A DNA stretch of 64,000 bases from Gloeopeniophorella convolvens (GCA_022496205.1 WTXD01000017.1:124001-188000), one strand, 5' to 3'; numbered from the stretch's first letter, positions 36,921 through 51,944 are shown. Numbers and translations are program-made. The notes: generated by a model from the letters alone, not told the origin.

Positions 36921-39068
36921 GGGTGCACTCCATCCCTGCTAGCCGAGGGTAGCGCCGTGGCTGGAGAGTAGTGCGGAAAACGGCAAGATCCCCGAAGCCG
37001 CAACTTGACCAGAAGCAGATTGGATGACGCGCCGCCTGAGATTGTAGGCGTCGACCGCGAAGTCGAAACATTCACGGAATCCTGGGTTATTGAGGAGCAC
37101 TGTGAGCCCTTACAAGGTCAGATTGGTCAAAATTTCGGTGGCCGTGGGTGGTGCCGGCGGGGTCATAGCGAGCAGGAGCGCGGGGGCATAGGTGCTTGCT
37201 GTCATACATGACTCATACAGCCGCATTTAAACGTGAATCCAAATTAACGTACGAAGTGCCGTGGGCCATTGAGGGCCTCAAATGCAGGCAGGGAAAGGCG
37301 TAGAGATGATGTAGCGAAGGTTCAACGAGTTGCAGTGAGGCTGTCCAGTATTGGGTAAGCATATCACGTGGTGAGAGTTCAACATTCAAATATTCAGGGC
37401 CTGGGCCCACCGACTAGCACCGACTGTGCGCTTACCGACTGTATGCACGCGCTTGGGCCTGGCCAAATTTGGCATCCTAGGTCCTCGAACTCGTCCGCCA
37501 TGTCTATCGAAACAAGACGCCTCGGTGGGTTAGCCTTTCTTAACGAAACAGAGAGCAAGGCCATCATAAGCCAAGTAAGAATAGCGCTGGCGACGGCAGC
37601 GAGTTACAGGATTTGTTTAAACTGCAATGATTGCGAAGAGCACGCTCGTACGCGGACCTCCTGATCGGAACAAGTACTCATAGATGCTTATTCGAATAGC
37701 ATCTGTGTTTTGATCCGTGGGTTTCGAGAACGCGAAGCAGGCCAGGATGTGGCATCAACTGCGGACAGTTGTGCGATGCTGTGCAGGTAGAGATGACACA
37801 GCGTAGAAGATATAGCCAAGTAACAAGCTGTGGCGAATATACGGCCTCTAAGAGGACCATAAAGAGGAGCCACGTGGAATTTGGAGAGCCAGGCCCAAGC
37901 AGGCAGAACGGGTCCATCGTCCCATGTCTCGTTATCACGTTTATTATGGACTAGCATTCCATGGACGTGCCTGGAAGGGCCTGCTGGACTATATCTTCGA
38001 CCTATGAGGCAAGAGGTATAGTGCATCAGGCTATCCTGAGACTCGAGTGTCTCAGCGATAGTAAGAACCGGCCCCCCTTTTGCCGGTCTGAGAAGGCAGA
38101 GACCTGTCCAACGATGTATACACGGACTGATTTCAGGCCACGAAATATTCTGCGCCGTGTGACAGAGGTCGCACGAACCTGAGATAGTACCTGGCCAGCA
38201 AGTTGGGTTGAGGCTGGGCTACGGTGATGGTGGGCTGTGGTGGGTGTCTCCAACCTCGCCGGCGAACTTACCCCGCCTCGCATTGAAGAATGCTTTACTT
38301 CTGTCAGATGCTCGACGTTCTGCGCGATCGTTCAGATCTTTACCGGGGAGTGCAATGGAGATAAAGCGGAGGTAGTTGAGGCCAGGCGTGAGCTTTCGCA
38401 CTGAGTGTCATGAAAAAGATACGGAGAACGGGTGGAGCATAGAAATCAGCGCCGAGGCCTTGATGTGACAAACTCACGGATGAGCATAGGCTGGCGCTAC
38501 GGACTCTGCACAACTGGCCCTCGACCAACCCATTTGTGGACCGTCCTGCGACACCGAACAGGATAGCCTACTAGCACCCGGTTTTCGTGTGAGCGTATCC
38601 TTCTGCCACCTTCGGGCGGAACAACGCTTGTGATATGGTACCCTTATATGACGGGAAGCGGGACCGAGATAGGGCGAATTCCAGGAACTAAACGGCTGCG
38701 GAGGTCGCCCGGTGCTTGATGTGCTGCTGTGACTGGCTCTTGGCCCTTAGGTTGGGTGGAGATTCCACGTTTGGAACCAAGGATGTGGGTGCTTCCACGC
38801 TCTCGGGAAATATGTGAAGATCTATGTCAGGGAAGAAAAAAAGACAAGACCGAGGGAACAGTAAAAGTTATCAGTAAAGGCAACCGGAGTCTTGAACTGC
38901 GTGTGCGGTTGGGAATTCTCGCACGGCATGCCGGTGCCGGGTCCCACCGGTCCCACGGAACGGTCACTGCGGCTACAACCGGCCAACCGCGCTTGTGAGA
39001 CACTCTCACCTGATCATGAACGCTCTGGACGGCTGCCTTGCGCGGTGGTACAGTGCTCCTAGCCACAG
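36921..39068. other. intergenic, nothing recognised
   Basis: About 2.1 kb has scattered short frames. One minus-strand phrase near 38401-38240 (LTPGLNYLRFISIALPGKD) looks protein-like but could not be assigned. The right part grades into the promoter of the manganese peroxidase at 39808. Confidence 0.4.
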
Positions 39069-39075
39069 GAGCGCA
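39069..39075 (-). promoter_or_regulatory. putative metal-response element
   Basis: The heptamer TGCGCTC on minus fits TGCRCNC, the element reported upstream of fungal Mn-regulated peroxidase genes. It is about 730 bp before the peroxidase ATG. A single short match is weak evidence. Confidence 0.35.
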
Positions 39076-39620
39076 CTTTCCAGACCTTTTCTGACAGACA
39101 ATTTCAACGCCAAGCCCTACCCAGCTAAGCCCTTGCTTGGCGGGTTTCTGCCCTTCACAAGACTTAAAAAGAACCCTTACGAGCCTCATCCAACGCTTTC
39201 TCCCTTCCAAAGTCTATGCTCCCAATATATGCCTAAAGATACTCCAGTACCGTTAGTGTGGGTCCCTGCAACTGCCGACGCGTTGTTTCAGCATCAATGG
39301 CCGAGATGTTTCTTCTCACCGACCTGCTATCTCCCGGCGTCCTCCCCCGTAATTCCAGTTCCGTGGGCAAGGTAGCGACTCACCTGCTCCCGAATGCACC
39401 AAGACGCCCACATCACACTCCCTCGGATCTTCCGTTTTGCCTCTGAGATTCGGCAGCGGTTACTCTTTCTCGCAATGAACTTCTCGCAGGTGGAGTCCTT
39501 GCGCTGGGATAACACACACGCCGACGAACGACTAACTCACCTCGAGGTTCAGCCATCGACTTACCCTGTCCATCTCACAATTCCACCTCTCTCATTGGAA
39601 GGCGCCACCCCCCGCCGGAT

Positions 39621-39627
39621 TGCACCC
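39621..39627 (+). promoter_or_regulatory. putative metal-response element
   Basis: TGCACCC fits TGCRCNC and lies about 100 bp upstream of the TATA box of the manganese peroxidase gene. Its position supports a regulatory role better than the distal site does, but the motif is short. Confidence 0.4.
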
Positions 39628-39726
39628 CTGCGGTTCCGTTCGCCTGGTCCGCACCCCGCGATCCGCTGTGAACATCTCGTTGACCTTGTAGCTTCCAATT
39701 CCGAGTTACGCTGCCGCATCCCTACG

Positions 39727-39735
39727 TATAAAAAG
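39727..39735 (+). promoter_or_regulatory. TATA box of manganese peroxidase
   Basis: TATAAAAAG lies 81 bp upstream of the ATG at 39808. This spacing is usual for strongly expressed secreted-enzyme genes in basidiomycetes. Confidence 0.75.
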
Positions 39736-39807
39736 GTCACCTCCAGCGTTGGGGGTGGTCAGAACACTCAGGTGCTCTAACCCCCGTTCTCCTCTCGGCC
39801 TCCCGCC

Positions 39808-41275
<1,468 letters not shown>

Positions 41276-42296
41276 ATACGCGCATCCACTGTTTAGAAAC
41301 CTATTTCTTTTTCTCATCGGGACCGGTGTGTTTTGCGCTCGCCGGTCTTGACTATGATCTTGGTCTTTTCTCCGATTCGGGTTGTTGTACATGGTCGCGG
41401 TCTTGTGTTTGGTACCCAGTCAGTGGAATACCAATGTGTTGTATTACCCGCACAAAGTCTCTGTGTGCTCACCGCCATCGCTCGAACCTTGTAATGGTTG
41501 CATGATGCACCTCTTCACCCAGGGCGATCTCGGGCTTCTTGGGCAACGCCCAGCGCTGCTCGCCTCCATGCGGGTATGGGTGCGCTGATGATCACACGGG
41601 GCTCAGCTAGCGCATCGGCGCTCTAAGATAGCATGAATCGTGGAAGTAGCACAGGCCTGATGCTGTAACGCTCGTTGAGGGATGAATAAGGAAAAGAAGG
41701 TCAATTCAATGGTCGATTGGCAACTCCACAAGGTAAATCTGATACAGGTGCTCATCAGAGGTTCTCCGTTGATCTTAGATACCGGTGATCCAGATGCTCA
41801 AGGTGCCTTCTATTCGAATAAGCGTACAGCTTCCGAAAGACTCCACCTTCTGCTGGACCGTGGACCTGCCCACTCCGGTGTACAAGGTACAAATAACATT
41901 TGTATTTGAAGCAGCGCCTACGCCCTGCACATGGTCATGCTTTCCGTTGGTCTGGGTCGTGGCATATCTCGAGCGTTGTTTCAGCTGGATTACATCACAA
42001 GATGCTCTTGACCGAAGATGCCGTGCGTCTTCCACAAAGATACTGATCAGCAAAGTTGTGAGAAAACTTCTAGCGTTGCATCGCCAAGCGTGGCGGGTGT
42101 AAAGTTCACGCCAAGACCCGCGCCGCTGTTCGAGACCTTGAATCTGTAGTAGTCAACTCACTCTCGTGAGAATAAGAGTAAGTACAGAAGCCTACCCCGG
42201 ACGCCTAAAGGAGATACGTCATAGGTTGAGGGCTGTGTGACGTGCATTAGCTAGTAGGTAGAGTGATGTAGAATAGGTGATTTACTCAGGCTAGGA
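41276..42296. other. intergenic between convergent peroxidase genes
   Basis: This holds the 3' region of the manganese peroxidase and about 1 kb of unassigned sequence. Opposed frames at 41775-42102 show no motif. Confidence 0.45.
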
Positions 42297-43400
42297 GCGA
42301 CGACTGTGGGTGGGTCACTGGTTGCGTCGGAAGTCTCGGGAAAGGTGCGGTCGCGCACTAAAACCTGTTAGCTTGCACAAGGGTGGTAGGATGTAATGGC
42401 CATTTGGAACTTGGTCAGCATGCCTTGCTGGCTGATGCGGGCCATACCCTGCCAGAAGCATGGCGCGCACAAGTCACAAGCGGTGGCGTTCGCGATATCA
42501 CCGGCGATCTGATTGGAGATGCACCTCGCCAGCCGGAGAGACCACAGAGGGCCACAGTCACATCCCAATTTGGGCCATCGTTGGGTCTCAACAATGTATT
42601 GGGTATCGAAGATTCAATAGGCTCGGATCGAGATTAGGAGTACCAGGGACAGTTGGGTCGGTGTCCGCGATCGGGTGCCTGGCAGATTAGCTATTGTATT
42701 TTTGGGGAGAGAACACGTATGCAGTAAGCTTTGCCAGGGCTGCAGCCGAACCTGCATTGGCGAACGAGCCAGAACGCATGCAGCATGGCCCCGGGGGCGT
42801 GTCGAATAGCCCGGGGGTAGTCCGTCTGGCGCATGGCCAGCGGTTGGCCTGGCGCGACCCATCAGCTTGAACCGGAGTTGAGGAGCGCCTGGGCAACCGG
42901 AGCCAGCGACTGCCGCAGCTAATTGGACGATACACAAAGCATAAATGAACGACCTTAGGGCGACCAAGGTATCAAAGAAGTTGTACGCACCTAGCACTTA
43001 CGCTGATGTTGATATTCTCTTCATTGGAGATGTAGAAGAGCCCAATGTTGACCTCATATATCGATTCGACATTTTCGAAGACCGGTACTAAGTACTCCAA
43101 CATCACGATCATGGAACCCAGGTCCGAAGAGTCCGCTGGCACTGCTCAGTATATGTAGCGAATATGGGTCTAAGCATGAAGGAAAATAACTAAATAAAAT
43201 ACAGATAACGTAGGCCATGCAACTCCTTGGAGAGGGAGAAGCCGATGGCATCAAGGAATGCAAAGCGGATCGCCTCATGGGCTAGTTCCTTGCATTCTCC
43301 CTCTAAGAGTTTGTCTGGAGTCACTGGTCGACGACGGAGAACAAAATCACAGCACACCGCGTTCATCGTCGTGTGAGCTCCATCGGGGCAGGCAACGCCT
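42297..43400 (-). pseudogene. class II peroxidase pseudogene (P2)
   Basis: This is a decayed copy of the peroxidase at 49694-51177. Recognisable pieces occur in order. The N-terminal block has GVACPDGAHTTMNAVCC. The distal-haem block reads ECKELAHEAIRFAFLDAIGF, where Leu replaces the essential distal His47, while E36 and E40 are still present. Next come VQLAAAVAGSGCPGAPQL, a frame-disturbed segment, CFWQGMARISQQGM, and the C-terminal exon CATAPFPRLPTQP near 42350-42300. Several indels break the frame, and no signal exon was found. It cannot encode a working peroxidase. It stands immediately 3' of the first F-box pseudogene, matching the order of the two other peroxidase/F-box pairs. Confidence 0.85.
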
Positions 43401-44228
43401 CGGAACAGGGCACTGAGGTGATGGCGCTAAGCGAGCGTGTTTTCAGTTACCATCGGGGAGCGAAGCCCGTTTCAAAGGCTTTCTATAGTAAATGGGCCCG
43501 ATCTATGCGCCAACGAGAAAAAGGGCCTTCAAGAGTGTGGAGAGAGACCGGCACCTGAGTCTCGTCCTCCTTGCCTATGAGCCGAGCATTTTATGAATAG
43601 TACACCTATGTTCGTAGTAGAAACAGACAGCTCATTGGCAGAAAGACGTGAGACACGCATCATCAAGAACCCAGACTCGAATGCTGATGTCCGTGATCTA
43701 CTGTGGGAAGACAGGCCAGACTTTTGAGGAAGGAAGTCGCAGTCCTCCCTTGAGAAGTAACGGAGCTGAAAATCGCATCGCGATGAGAAAAATTAGCTAG
43801 GTAGGAGTCAGCGGAATGCTTTGTGTTCCGAATGTAGTTATCTTGGAGGGAGACGTTCGGGGGCCATAGGCCTCTCCAGAGCACCTCGGTGGGCGCCCCA
43901 GGGCCGGGTTTGGGGCGCTGTACCGCCGCGGATCCCAAATTGGTCATCGGAGTACAGTGCACGGCGGTATCTCTTGCATTCTTGCATTGAGTCGGAGAGT
44001 GCGATCATCTGACGAGAGCGATGATGTTTGGCGAATGGGGATTTACTCAGTCAGGGACGTTGTTCGGTTTACACATGAGTGGTGCCGAGGGTCCCACGAA
44101 CAATTATCCCTTTTCATTACTGGCCGCGGAAGCAGAGCACGCACTGGAAGATACAGATGGCAGTCACTCCGGTGAATCACCAAACGAAGCCTGGGCCTAC
44201 ACGAGAGCTTCATAGTACAGGCCCAAAC
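43401..44228. other. spacer between peroxidase P2 and F-box G0
   Basis: This occupies the same place as the 51.3-51.9 and 56.4-56.9 spacers of the other two pairs, but I could not see clear sequence similarity by eye. No gene was recognised. Confidence 0.4.
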
Positions 44229-45740
44229 CTATCTGCCCTCTCTGTAAAATCCAGTATCAGAGGCAAGCATGCGCCAGGCTAACACTAAACGCACCTTCAC
44301 CTTGTCTCGCTCATCGGACGTGTATTCAACCCTCACATGTACACCAGCAGATGCGCGCGCGGATATGAAACGGTTGAGCAGCGCTCGAACGCGAAGTTCA
44401 TGAATGTAGAGGGGGCCTCTCAAGCGCACATTGAGGACGCGAAGCTTGGGAACCAGTTCTGAGGAGTGAAGTTGTTGTAAAGCTTCCATAGCGGACAAAG
44501 CGAGTTCGTCCTCCACATTCAATTCGGTCGCCTCTCCGAACGCCGATAGCACGGCATGCCAGTCTATCCTACCAGGTGACTGTTCCAGTGGCAAGATAGG
44601 ATGGGCTTTGAGAACGGATAGTCGATTCACGGTTGAGATCGCGGGCGCGAGTGCGTGGCAAAGGGAATTGAGTAAGGCTTCGTCGCAAAGATGGTTTCTA
44701 TAATGACGCCTTGGTTTTTGGGGAACACACTGCGTCCCACAGATGCGTACAATGCCCATTTAGACGGCCCGAGCTCAACAGAAGCAGCGTCGGGCTTGAG
44801 CCTTTGTAGGCCGCACAGAAAGTGGACAAGGGACGGTGGGAAGTCGGATTGTAGATGAGCGAGGCGGAAGGTCATCAGATGTGGTGCTTGTATTGTACGC
44901 AAAAGTACGTCTAGGTTGGGACCCGGCCCCGTAAATTCGAGTGAAGATAACGCAGGGAGTGTGATGGGTCCTGCGCTGTGACGAAGCTGATAATCTCGGC
45001 TCGTCCGGGGTTCACTGCGGTGGCCGATCTGGATGATACACAAATATTCCAGGCAAGGCGTAATTTGCAGGTGTTTGATGGATTTGTCCAGGAAGAACGT
45101 ATCGCCACGATGTTCGAAGAGATCTAGATTGAGGTGGGTAAGGTGTGGAGTGGGGAAGAGAGGACAGGTAACATTGTTCAAAAACAATGAACGTAGTCGC
45201 GGTGCGCCTCCAGATAGGAAGGTGTCTGAGAGTGCTGTACGTTCCAAAGATGAGATACAAAGTGATTCTAGGATCAGGGCCGTGGCGTTGCTCGTGGGTG
45301 AACAGAGCTTCAGCATGGGGATTCATCGGCAGATAAGACCACGTTGATTGCTCGGTCGATGTGCTTGAGTGCAAGCGATGCTCCACAAAATTCGGAAGAA
45401 GTCCAACTGGCGAACGCCTGCTCGGAGTGACCCTCCGGCGGGAGGCTGTTGCCGAGCCCGATTTTGCGCTCATGAACATATTCAATCGTGAGTAGAAGTG
45501 ACGGAAAGTTCGTAAGCATATCAGCAATGATTAGGAAGGAAGTATTGCTGCACCAGATCTGTATATTCAATCGCTCTGGAGATGCAAGAATGACCTGTCT
45601 CCAGCGGCGACAGACGTGGGCCAGAGTGTACTATGGCCACGGCTCGCTATGGCGCCAGCCTCGAGGGATAGCCAGCCGGTAAAGATTAAAGATTTCTATG
45701 AGAATCTCGTCCGGGAGGGTTTCTATTGTGGTTATGTTGT
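44229..45740 (-). pseudogene. F-box/LRR-type protein pseudogene (G0)
   Basis: This is related to G1 (51945-53600) and G2 (56933-62291). The F-box reads IETLPDEILIEIFNLYRLA near 45735, then LAHVCRRWRQVILASPERL. A TGG-to-TAG change interrupts it at EPWP*YTLAHV (G2 has EPWLWYALAHV). The LRR-like part follows (LEYLCIIQIG, LPALSSLEFTGPGPNLDVLL), with apparent frameshifts near 45316 and 44700. The C-terminal part (IDWHAVLSAFGEATELNVED, then FISARASAGVHVRVEYTSDE) is open to the stop. Intact members would be substrate receptors of SCF ubiquitin ligases. With a stop and two frameshifts this copy is dead unless there are sequence errors. Confidence 0.8.
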
Positions 45741-46147
45741 GTATGCTTCTGGCTAATACTCGCTAGCAGGTCAGCGTGCGCAGTAACACGAGAGAGATGC
45801 CCATACCACCCGCATGGTGTCCGTCAAGGGACGTGGGTATGCTCTCAATAATGGACATGAAAGCACCGGAATCCGGCAGATCTACCCGATTCTCCACTCG
45901 ACGAAAAAGACTCTTCAGCTCTTGGTTGGACGGCGTGAACGAAGTTGAACTGGCGTGATCGAGGCGTGCGCGTGATGGGCTAACCCAGAAAAAAAAGTAC
46001 TAGGCAAGAAACAGGAAAGGAAGGATAGGCCGCATTTTATGGAAAGAGAATCCGATAGATCGTGTTTTGTGAGGAACCGAGTCGGTTGGTGGGTCGGAGG
46101 AGGTGAGGCCTGTCGCAGCTGGCAGCCTGCGCGTGTGTTCCCTGCTA

Positions 46148-46832
46148 CTATGCCAATCAGGAAGTGAACATGACCAGGAAGTGAACATTTGGAAAGATTG
46201 ACTCCGCACGCAACAATGCTGCATAGCATTTGTCGATATTTGTATCCAGTGAATGCATAGATCCGTTCTACGTGCTTGCGAAGTTTCAAGCCGATTGAGC
46301 TGCTAGATGATGCTAGAGAAATCGGTACTTCTGGGACACTGATGTGGACAGCTCCCAATCCTCCAGGAACAAGGTAAGAAATAGCTTATACGCCATGAAA
46401 CCTGATATTCACAATACACTTATACATATCTACTATATCTCCAAGTTTTGTGTCATTCACATGGGTAGAACACCATCTGCGAAAGCTTTCCCTCCGGAGG
46501 AGCTCTAAGCGTGACAGAGGAGATTCAAGCTCCGCCGCCGGAGCGCGTGAACGACGCGTTGCGCGAATGTGCATCAGTGGGTTCCGGTCCACGATGAGAT
46601 CGGATCTATGATCCCAGCAGGCGTGACAATCCGTGACAAGCGCGCACTCCTTGCGGGCACTTTTCTCTCGACTTCGGCTTTGCTCTGGCACGCTCAGATC
46701 TCAACAAATAAATCTAGAACTAATAGGTACATAGAAACACATCAGAATACACATGCAAAGTTCCAAGAGATTGATTGAGGAAAAACCCGAGATTACCAGG
46801 AAGTGAATATTTGTCACTTCCGATTGTCATAG
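46148..46832. mobile_element. 685-bp non-autonomous derivative of the pogo-like transposon
   Basis: The left end (CTATGCCAATCAGGAAGTGA) matches the reversed right end of the 3.64-kb element at 57353-60990. The right end, reversed (CTATGACAATCGGAAGTGAC), matches that element's left end. Both ends are flanked by TA (46146-46147 and 46833-46834). The interior keeps terminal segments of the full element, including a stretch near 46386-46560 that matches 60570-60760, but it has lost the transposase. It lies in inverted orientation relative to the full copy. It is an internally deleted, MITE-like copy that could be moved in trans. Confidence 0.88.
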
Positions 46833-47001
46833 TAGTCGCCGCAACCTCGGAATTTCGGCCGTTCGGGCTTGCAAGCGCTCAACGCTTCTTGAAAGTTCGC
46901 TGTGACGAAACAGACACCCCCAGACACGAGTCCCAGCCTCCGTGCACCCCACACATGCTATCCCACCGAATACCAATGCCCGCGTCAATCTACGGCCTAT
47001 A

Positions 47002-47536
47002 TTACCGAGTGGAATCAATGTACCTCTGAAGTGATGACATCTCCTCAGCGATTGCGTCCTTGCGCTCCTTTCGCATAACAGCAAAATTTGCGCGCAGAAC
47101 CGCTTTCTTCCTCATAAAGTTGCGTTCCTTCAGAAATCCTCCGAAGCAAGCCTCTAGCGCACCCACTCGGTTCTGGTCTTTGGTTTCGCCACAGTTCCTG
47201 CTCCTCAGCCGGGAATTTGTCCCTCCCGCCTACGTCTCGTCAGCTCAGTACGTTTCCCGTCTAGCTTCGCAACTGCTTTTTTCAAAAATTTGTGTTGTTT
47301 TTGTATGTCTTCCAGGAGATATATAACTGTTCCAAGCATTCGTACCGCACGCGCGAAGAGGTCTTTATTGTCCCAGGTCGAACATCAGTTACTGAGATCA
47401 CAAACTCGAGGCGTGTCTCACCGGTTTCAACTTGGCTCAATTGCCTACCTTTCAACCCGTCGATCTGGCGAAGTAATTCCTCTATGTTGGGTGGATGACC
47501 CCGCGGAGAGGCGTTGCGAGTGGTCGAGGATTCCAT
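47002..47536 (-). pseudogene. coiled-coil protein pseudogene (CC2), copy of 48122-48676
   Basis: This is a duplicate of the neighbouring CC1 gene. Exon 1 gives MESSTTRNASPRGHPPNIEE. Exon 2 gives YLLEDIQKQH and KLDGKRTELTRRR. A one-base deletion near 47217 (GGACAAATTCCCGG against GGACAAAATCTCCGG in CC1) puts an early stop in frame. Past the deletion the homologous frame resumes (NFMRKKAVLRANFAVM) and ends near 47002. The gene is therefore broken by one indel but otherwise well preserved, a recent loss. Confidence 0.72.
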
Positions 47537-48121
47537 GGAATAGTGCTGTTATTGGGGGATCGGCATCAGGTGTCTTTTATGAGTAGGTCGTACGGTGGTG
47601 GCACTGGAAGTTGTTTTCATTGTGGCAGCAGCCACCGGCGACCCTGCACTGCCACATGTTACTGTAAGGTGGCACTGGCACTGCGCACGAAACCTGCGAC
47701 GCGGGCCGAAGGTGCCTCCCGGCCTTCCCGGTCCCAGCACGTGGCGCCAGCGCTTAGTGCTTCAAGCTTCAAGCTTCAAGTTCGGCTTCGGCTTCAGCTC
47801 AGCCATGATGAGCGAGTCAGGCTTGTTGAAGACGTAGCCATATCCGAGGTCATATTTTCCGACATACAGCTCCCATATCAACGCAGGCTCGCCCCATCGC
47901 AATGCTCTCGAGGTTCAAAGTTCGCTATGGACTCCCAGGCTCCTCGCACATGTTATCCTACTTGTTGGGATCGGAAACTGCGCGCGCGTAATTTTCAAGC
48001 GCACACCCAATCAAAGTGGTTTTGTTATGGACGTTCAAGTATAAAACTGATGTGTTCAGGTAGTGCAATTGCTGCGCATTTGCCGCGAACCGAACGTACA
48101 TTCAACACCACTGACTACATG
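47537..48121. other. spacer between CC2 and CC1
   Basis: No gene is seen. A short (CTTCAAG) repeat, three units, lies at 47760-47780. Confidence 0.5.
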
Positions 48122-48676
48122 CTATTCTACAGTTGATGATCTAACGGCATCTATGTGTCTTCGAAGCGACGCCATTTCCTCAGCGATTGTGCCCTCGTAC
48201 TCCTCTTGCATGGTAGCGAAGATTGCGCGCAGAACCGCTTTCTTCCTCGTATAGTTGCGCTCCTTCATGAAGCCTCCAAAGCCCACATCTAGTGTACCCA
48301 CTCCATTCTGGTCATTGGATCCGCCATAGTTCCGGTTCCTCAGCCGGAGATTTTGTCCCTCCCGCCGACGCCTTGTCGACCTTGTGATCTTCTTGTCTAG
48401 TTTTGCGAGTTCACCTTTCAATTCCCTGCGTTGTGATTGTATGTCTTCCAGGAGAGATATGATGCCGTTAAGCATTTGTATCGTGCGCGAGATCAGGTCT
48501 TCATCGTCCCAGGCCAGGGTCACGTCAGTCAACAGGGTGGCAAATCAGAGGCGTGTCTCACCGATGTCAATTTGACCCGAATGCGAGCCCCTCAATCCGG
48601 CTATCTGGCGAAGCAATTCCGGTACATTAGGAGGTTGACTCCGGGGAGGGGCGTTGCGAGTAGTCGAGGGTTCCAT
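48122..48676 (-). CDS. hypothetical coiled-coil protein (CC1, 163 aa)
   Basis: I do not recognise this family. Exon 1 (48676-48562) starts MEPSTTRNAPPRSQPPNVPE and includes LLRQIAGLRG. Exon 2 (48498-48122) carries a long heptad region, IISLLEDIQSQRRELKGELA. It continues KLDKKITRSTRRRREGQN, then a Gly-rich linker (LDVGFGGF). A second helical region follows, KKAVLRAIFATMQEEYEGTI, ending RRHIDAVRSSTVE. The two exons sum to 492 nt in frame across a 63-bp intron. The protein would be soluble and probably oligomeric. A close but frameshifted duplicate lies at 47002-47536. Both sit between the first F-box pseudogene and the atypical peroxidase. Confidence 0.62.
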
Positions 48677-49693
48677 GGCAGTGGTGCTGTTGAGACATCA
48701 ACATCGGATGCGTTTTATAAGTAGGTTGTATGTGGCACGAACTTGTGGACTGTGATCGATGATCATTGTTTTCACTTTGGCAAGGTGTCGCTTTTATCGC
48801 GAAGCAAGGAAGCCGCAGACTACCCTGCACCGACACGGGGTGGCACCGACACAAGTGTAAACATCAGTGATCTGAGCGCGCAAAACCTGAAGAGCAGCTC
48901 ATAAAAATCGGTCACTATCGAGCATCGCCCGAGCATCAACACGAAATAAGTACCGGGCTTGGCCTGGAGTTGTGGCTCGGTTTTCAACATGTCTGAGCCC
49001 CAGCATACATAGGTACGTCCGATCAGTGCTGAGCCGAGCAGACCACCGTTCTTGCTTTAGAGTCGTTCCGTTGGTACGGCGCCACGCAGAGTCACAGTGC
49101 GGCAGGCAACCCAGGAATCCTGTGCTAACGGAAATCTATTCATCGTCATCATATTTGTCTGACCACGGAACGTCGCGCACACGCAAGTGCAGAACCTTGA
49201 TCGTGACGAAGATGCTGAAGAAGAAAAGGACGAAACAACACACCAAAAGCTCCTTGTATCGTCGGAGGCGCTCGGCAACTCTGCGCCTCAACAGACTCAC
49301 CGACATCGACAACCCGCGGGCAGACACCCGCACCTCAAGACTCGACGATGTGGCCACGGCGATACGCGATGCCGGACTGAGTTGCGCGGTCCACGACGCG
49401 CGCCGCTGGGGAGCGTGATGGAGGGAAGGCTATGAGGACAGGGAAGGCATTGATTAGTTGGAGGGTCTGAAGGTTTATCGTGCTACATGGGGTTCTGTAC
49501 GCCGAGGTGCACGTAAATGGATTCAAAAAAAAAAAAGTGCAGAACCCGAACAGCGTGAGCATTGTGGGAGGTTGTGGAGGCCAACAATTCTGTAAAAGCA
49601 AAATTTTTGTGTTTTTGTGTATTCGGTACAGCATAGTTTCCCTTCATTCGTACGGTATACATGAGGACAGAGCCGCGTATGGCACGTTCATGA
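48677..49693. other. intergenic; possible 57-codon membrane microprotein
   Basis: A minus-strand frame from an ATG at 49306 to 49136 encodes a basic N-terminus, one strong hydrophobic span (LLVCCFVLFFFSIFVTIKVL) and an acidic end (SDKYDDDE). It could be a small membrane protein or chance. The part at 49480-49530 matches, inverted, the sequence at 54700-54740. It is therefore 3' flank of the peroxidase at 49694, with an A12 run near 49527. Confidence 0.35.
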
Positions 49694-51177
<1,484 letters not shown>

Positions 51178-51250
51178 GGCTGGGGCGTGCAGAAGCGGGA
51201 AGTCAGGGCGCCTTCCGGTGTTGGTCTCCGTCCGATACACCATGGGCGGA

Positions 51251-51258
51251 TTATATAC
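51251..51258 (-). promoter_or_regulatory. TATA-like box of peroxidase P4
   Basis: GTATATAA on minus lies about 75 bp upstream of the ATG at 51177, the same spacing as in the other intact peroxidase gene. Confidence 0.55.
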
Positions 51259-51944
51259 AGAATCATGGAAGTTGCATTAGGGTACTATAGAGAGTGCAGC
51301 TACAGCGATCTGTGGGACTTGCATTGCTCGAGAAGAGCTCCCAAGGCACAATGCCCACTCGAGCGTTCCGTCGTGGGGACCCTTGGGTGTTGAAGAACGA
51401 GGCAGGAGGGAAGAGCGAACCGCAAATCTGGGAATGAATTGGACCAAGAAGTACGTGAGCCATAAATGTTGACACTGTGGGAATGGGCGACTTGATTCCG
51501 GCGTTTGATGCTGAGACTAGACGAGTGAGGGAGGATGAAACGTCTCGAGATACGTTCCGGCCGCGATCATATGGGAACGTACGGCCATTGAAGGGACCTG
51601 GAAAGGTTCGAAGGAGTAGATACGCAACGAAACCATTATCATGAAACAGATGTTGAGATCTAGGCCAAGGTCGACGCAATATGGTGCCGAGGTGGCCGTT
51701 TGACAATCCCAAGAGGCACAGAGCAACTAGTGTCAATCCGCGATGAGTTTGGGGTTCAAAGCGCTGTATCACCGCGGGTGCCGCATTCAGATATCATCGC
51801 CCATACATAGTACGCGCGTGGCGGTAGCAAACGGGTGAGGGTGCGGTCTCGTGACGCTGTGAGAAATGAGGTTAGACATGAGCCTTAACCTAAGCGGATA
51901 TGCGTACCGACGACATCGCCAACGTAGCTATGCTAGAAGCTCAT
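51259..51944. other. spacer duplicated at 56.4-56.9 kb
   Basis: This is upstream flank of peroxidase P4 and 3' flank of F-box G1. From about 51410 it matches 56410 onward (for example CGCAAATCTGGGAATGAATT in both). This shows that the whole peroxidase/F-box segment, not just its genes, was duplicated. Open frames in it differ between copies and are not supported as genes. Confidence 0.6.

Noticed and set aside
39394..39780. 128-codon plus frame just before the manganese peroxidase
   Set aside because: It overlaps the TATA box and promoter and has no motif.
51263..51772. 169-codon minus frame upstream of peroxidase P4
   Set aside because: It lies in the duplicated spacer, and the corresponding frame in the other copy (56.35-56.72 kb) differs and is broken. 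It is not conserved as protein.
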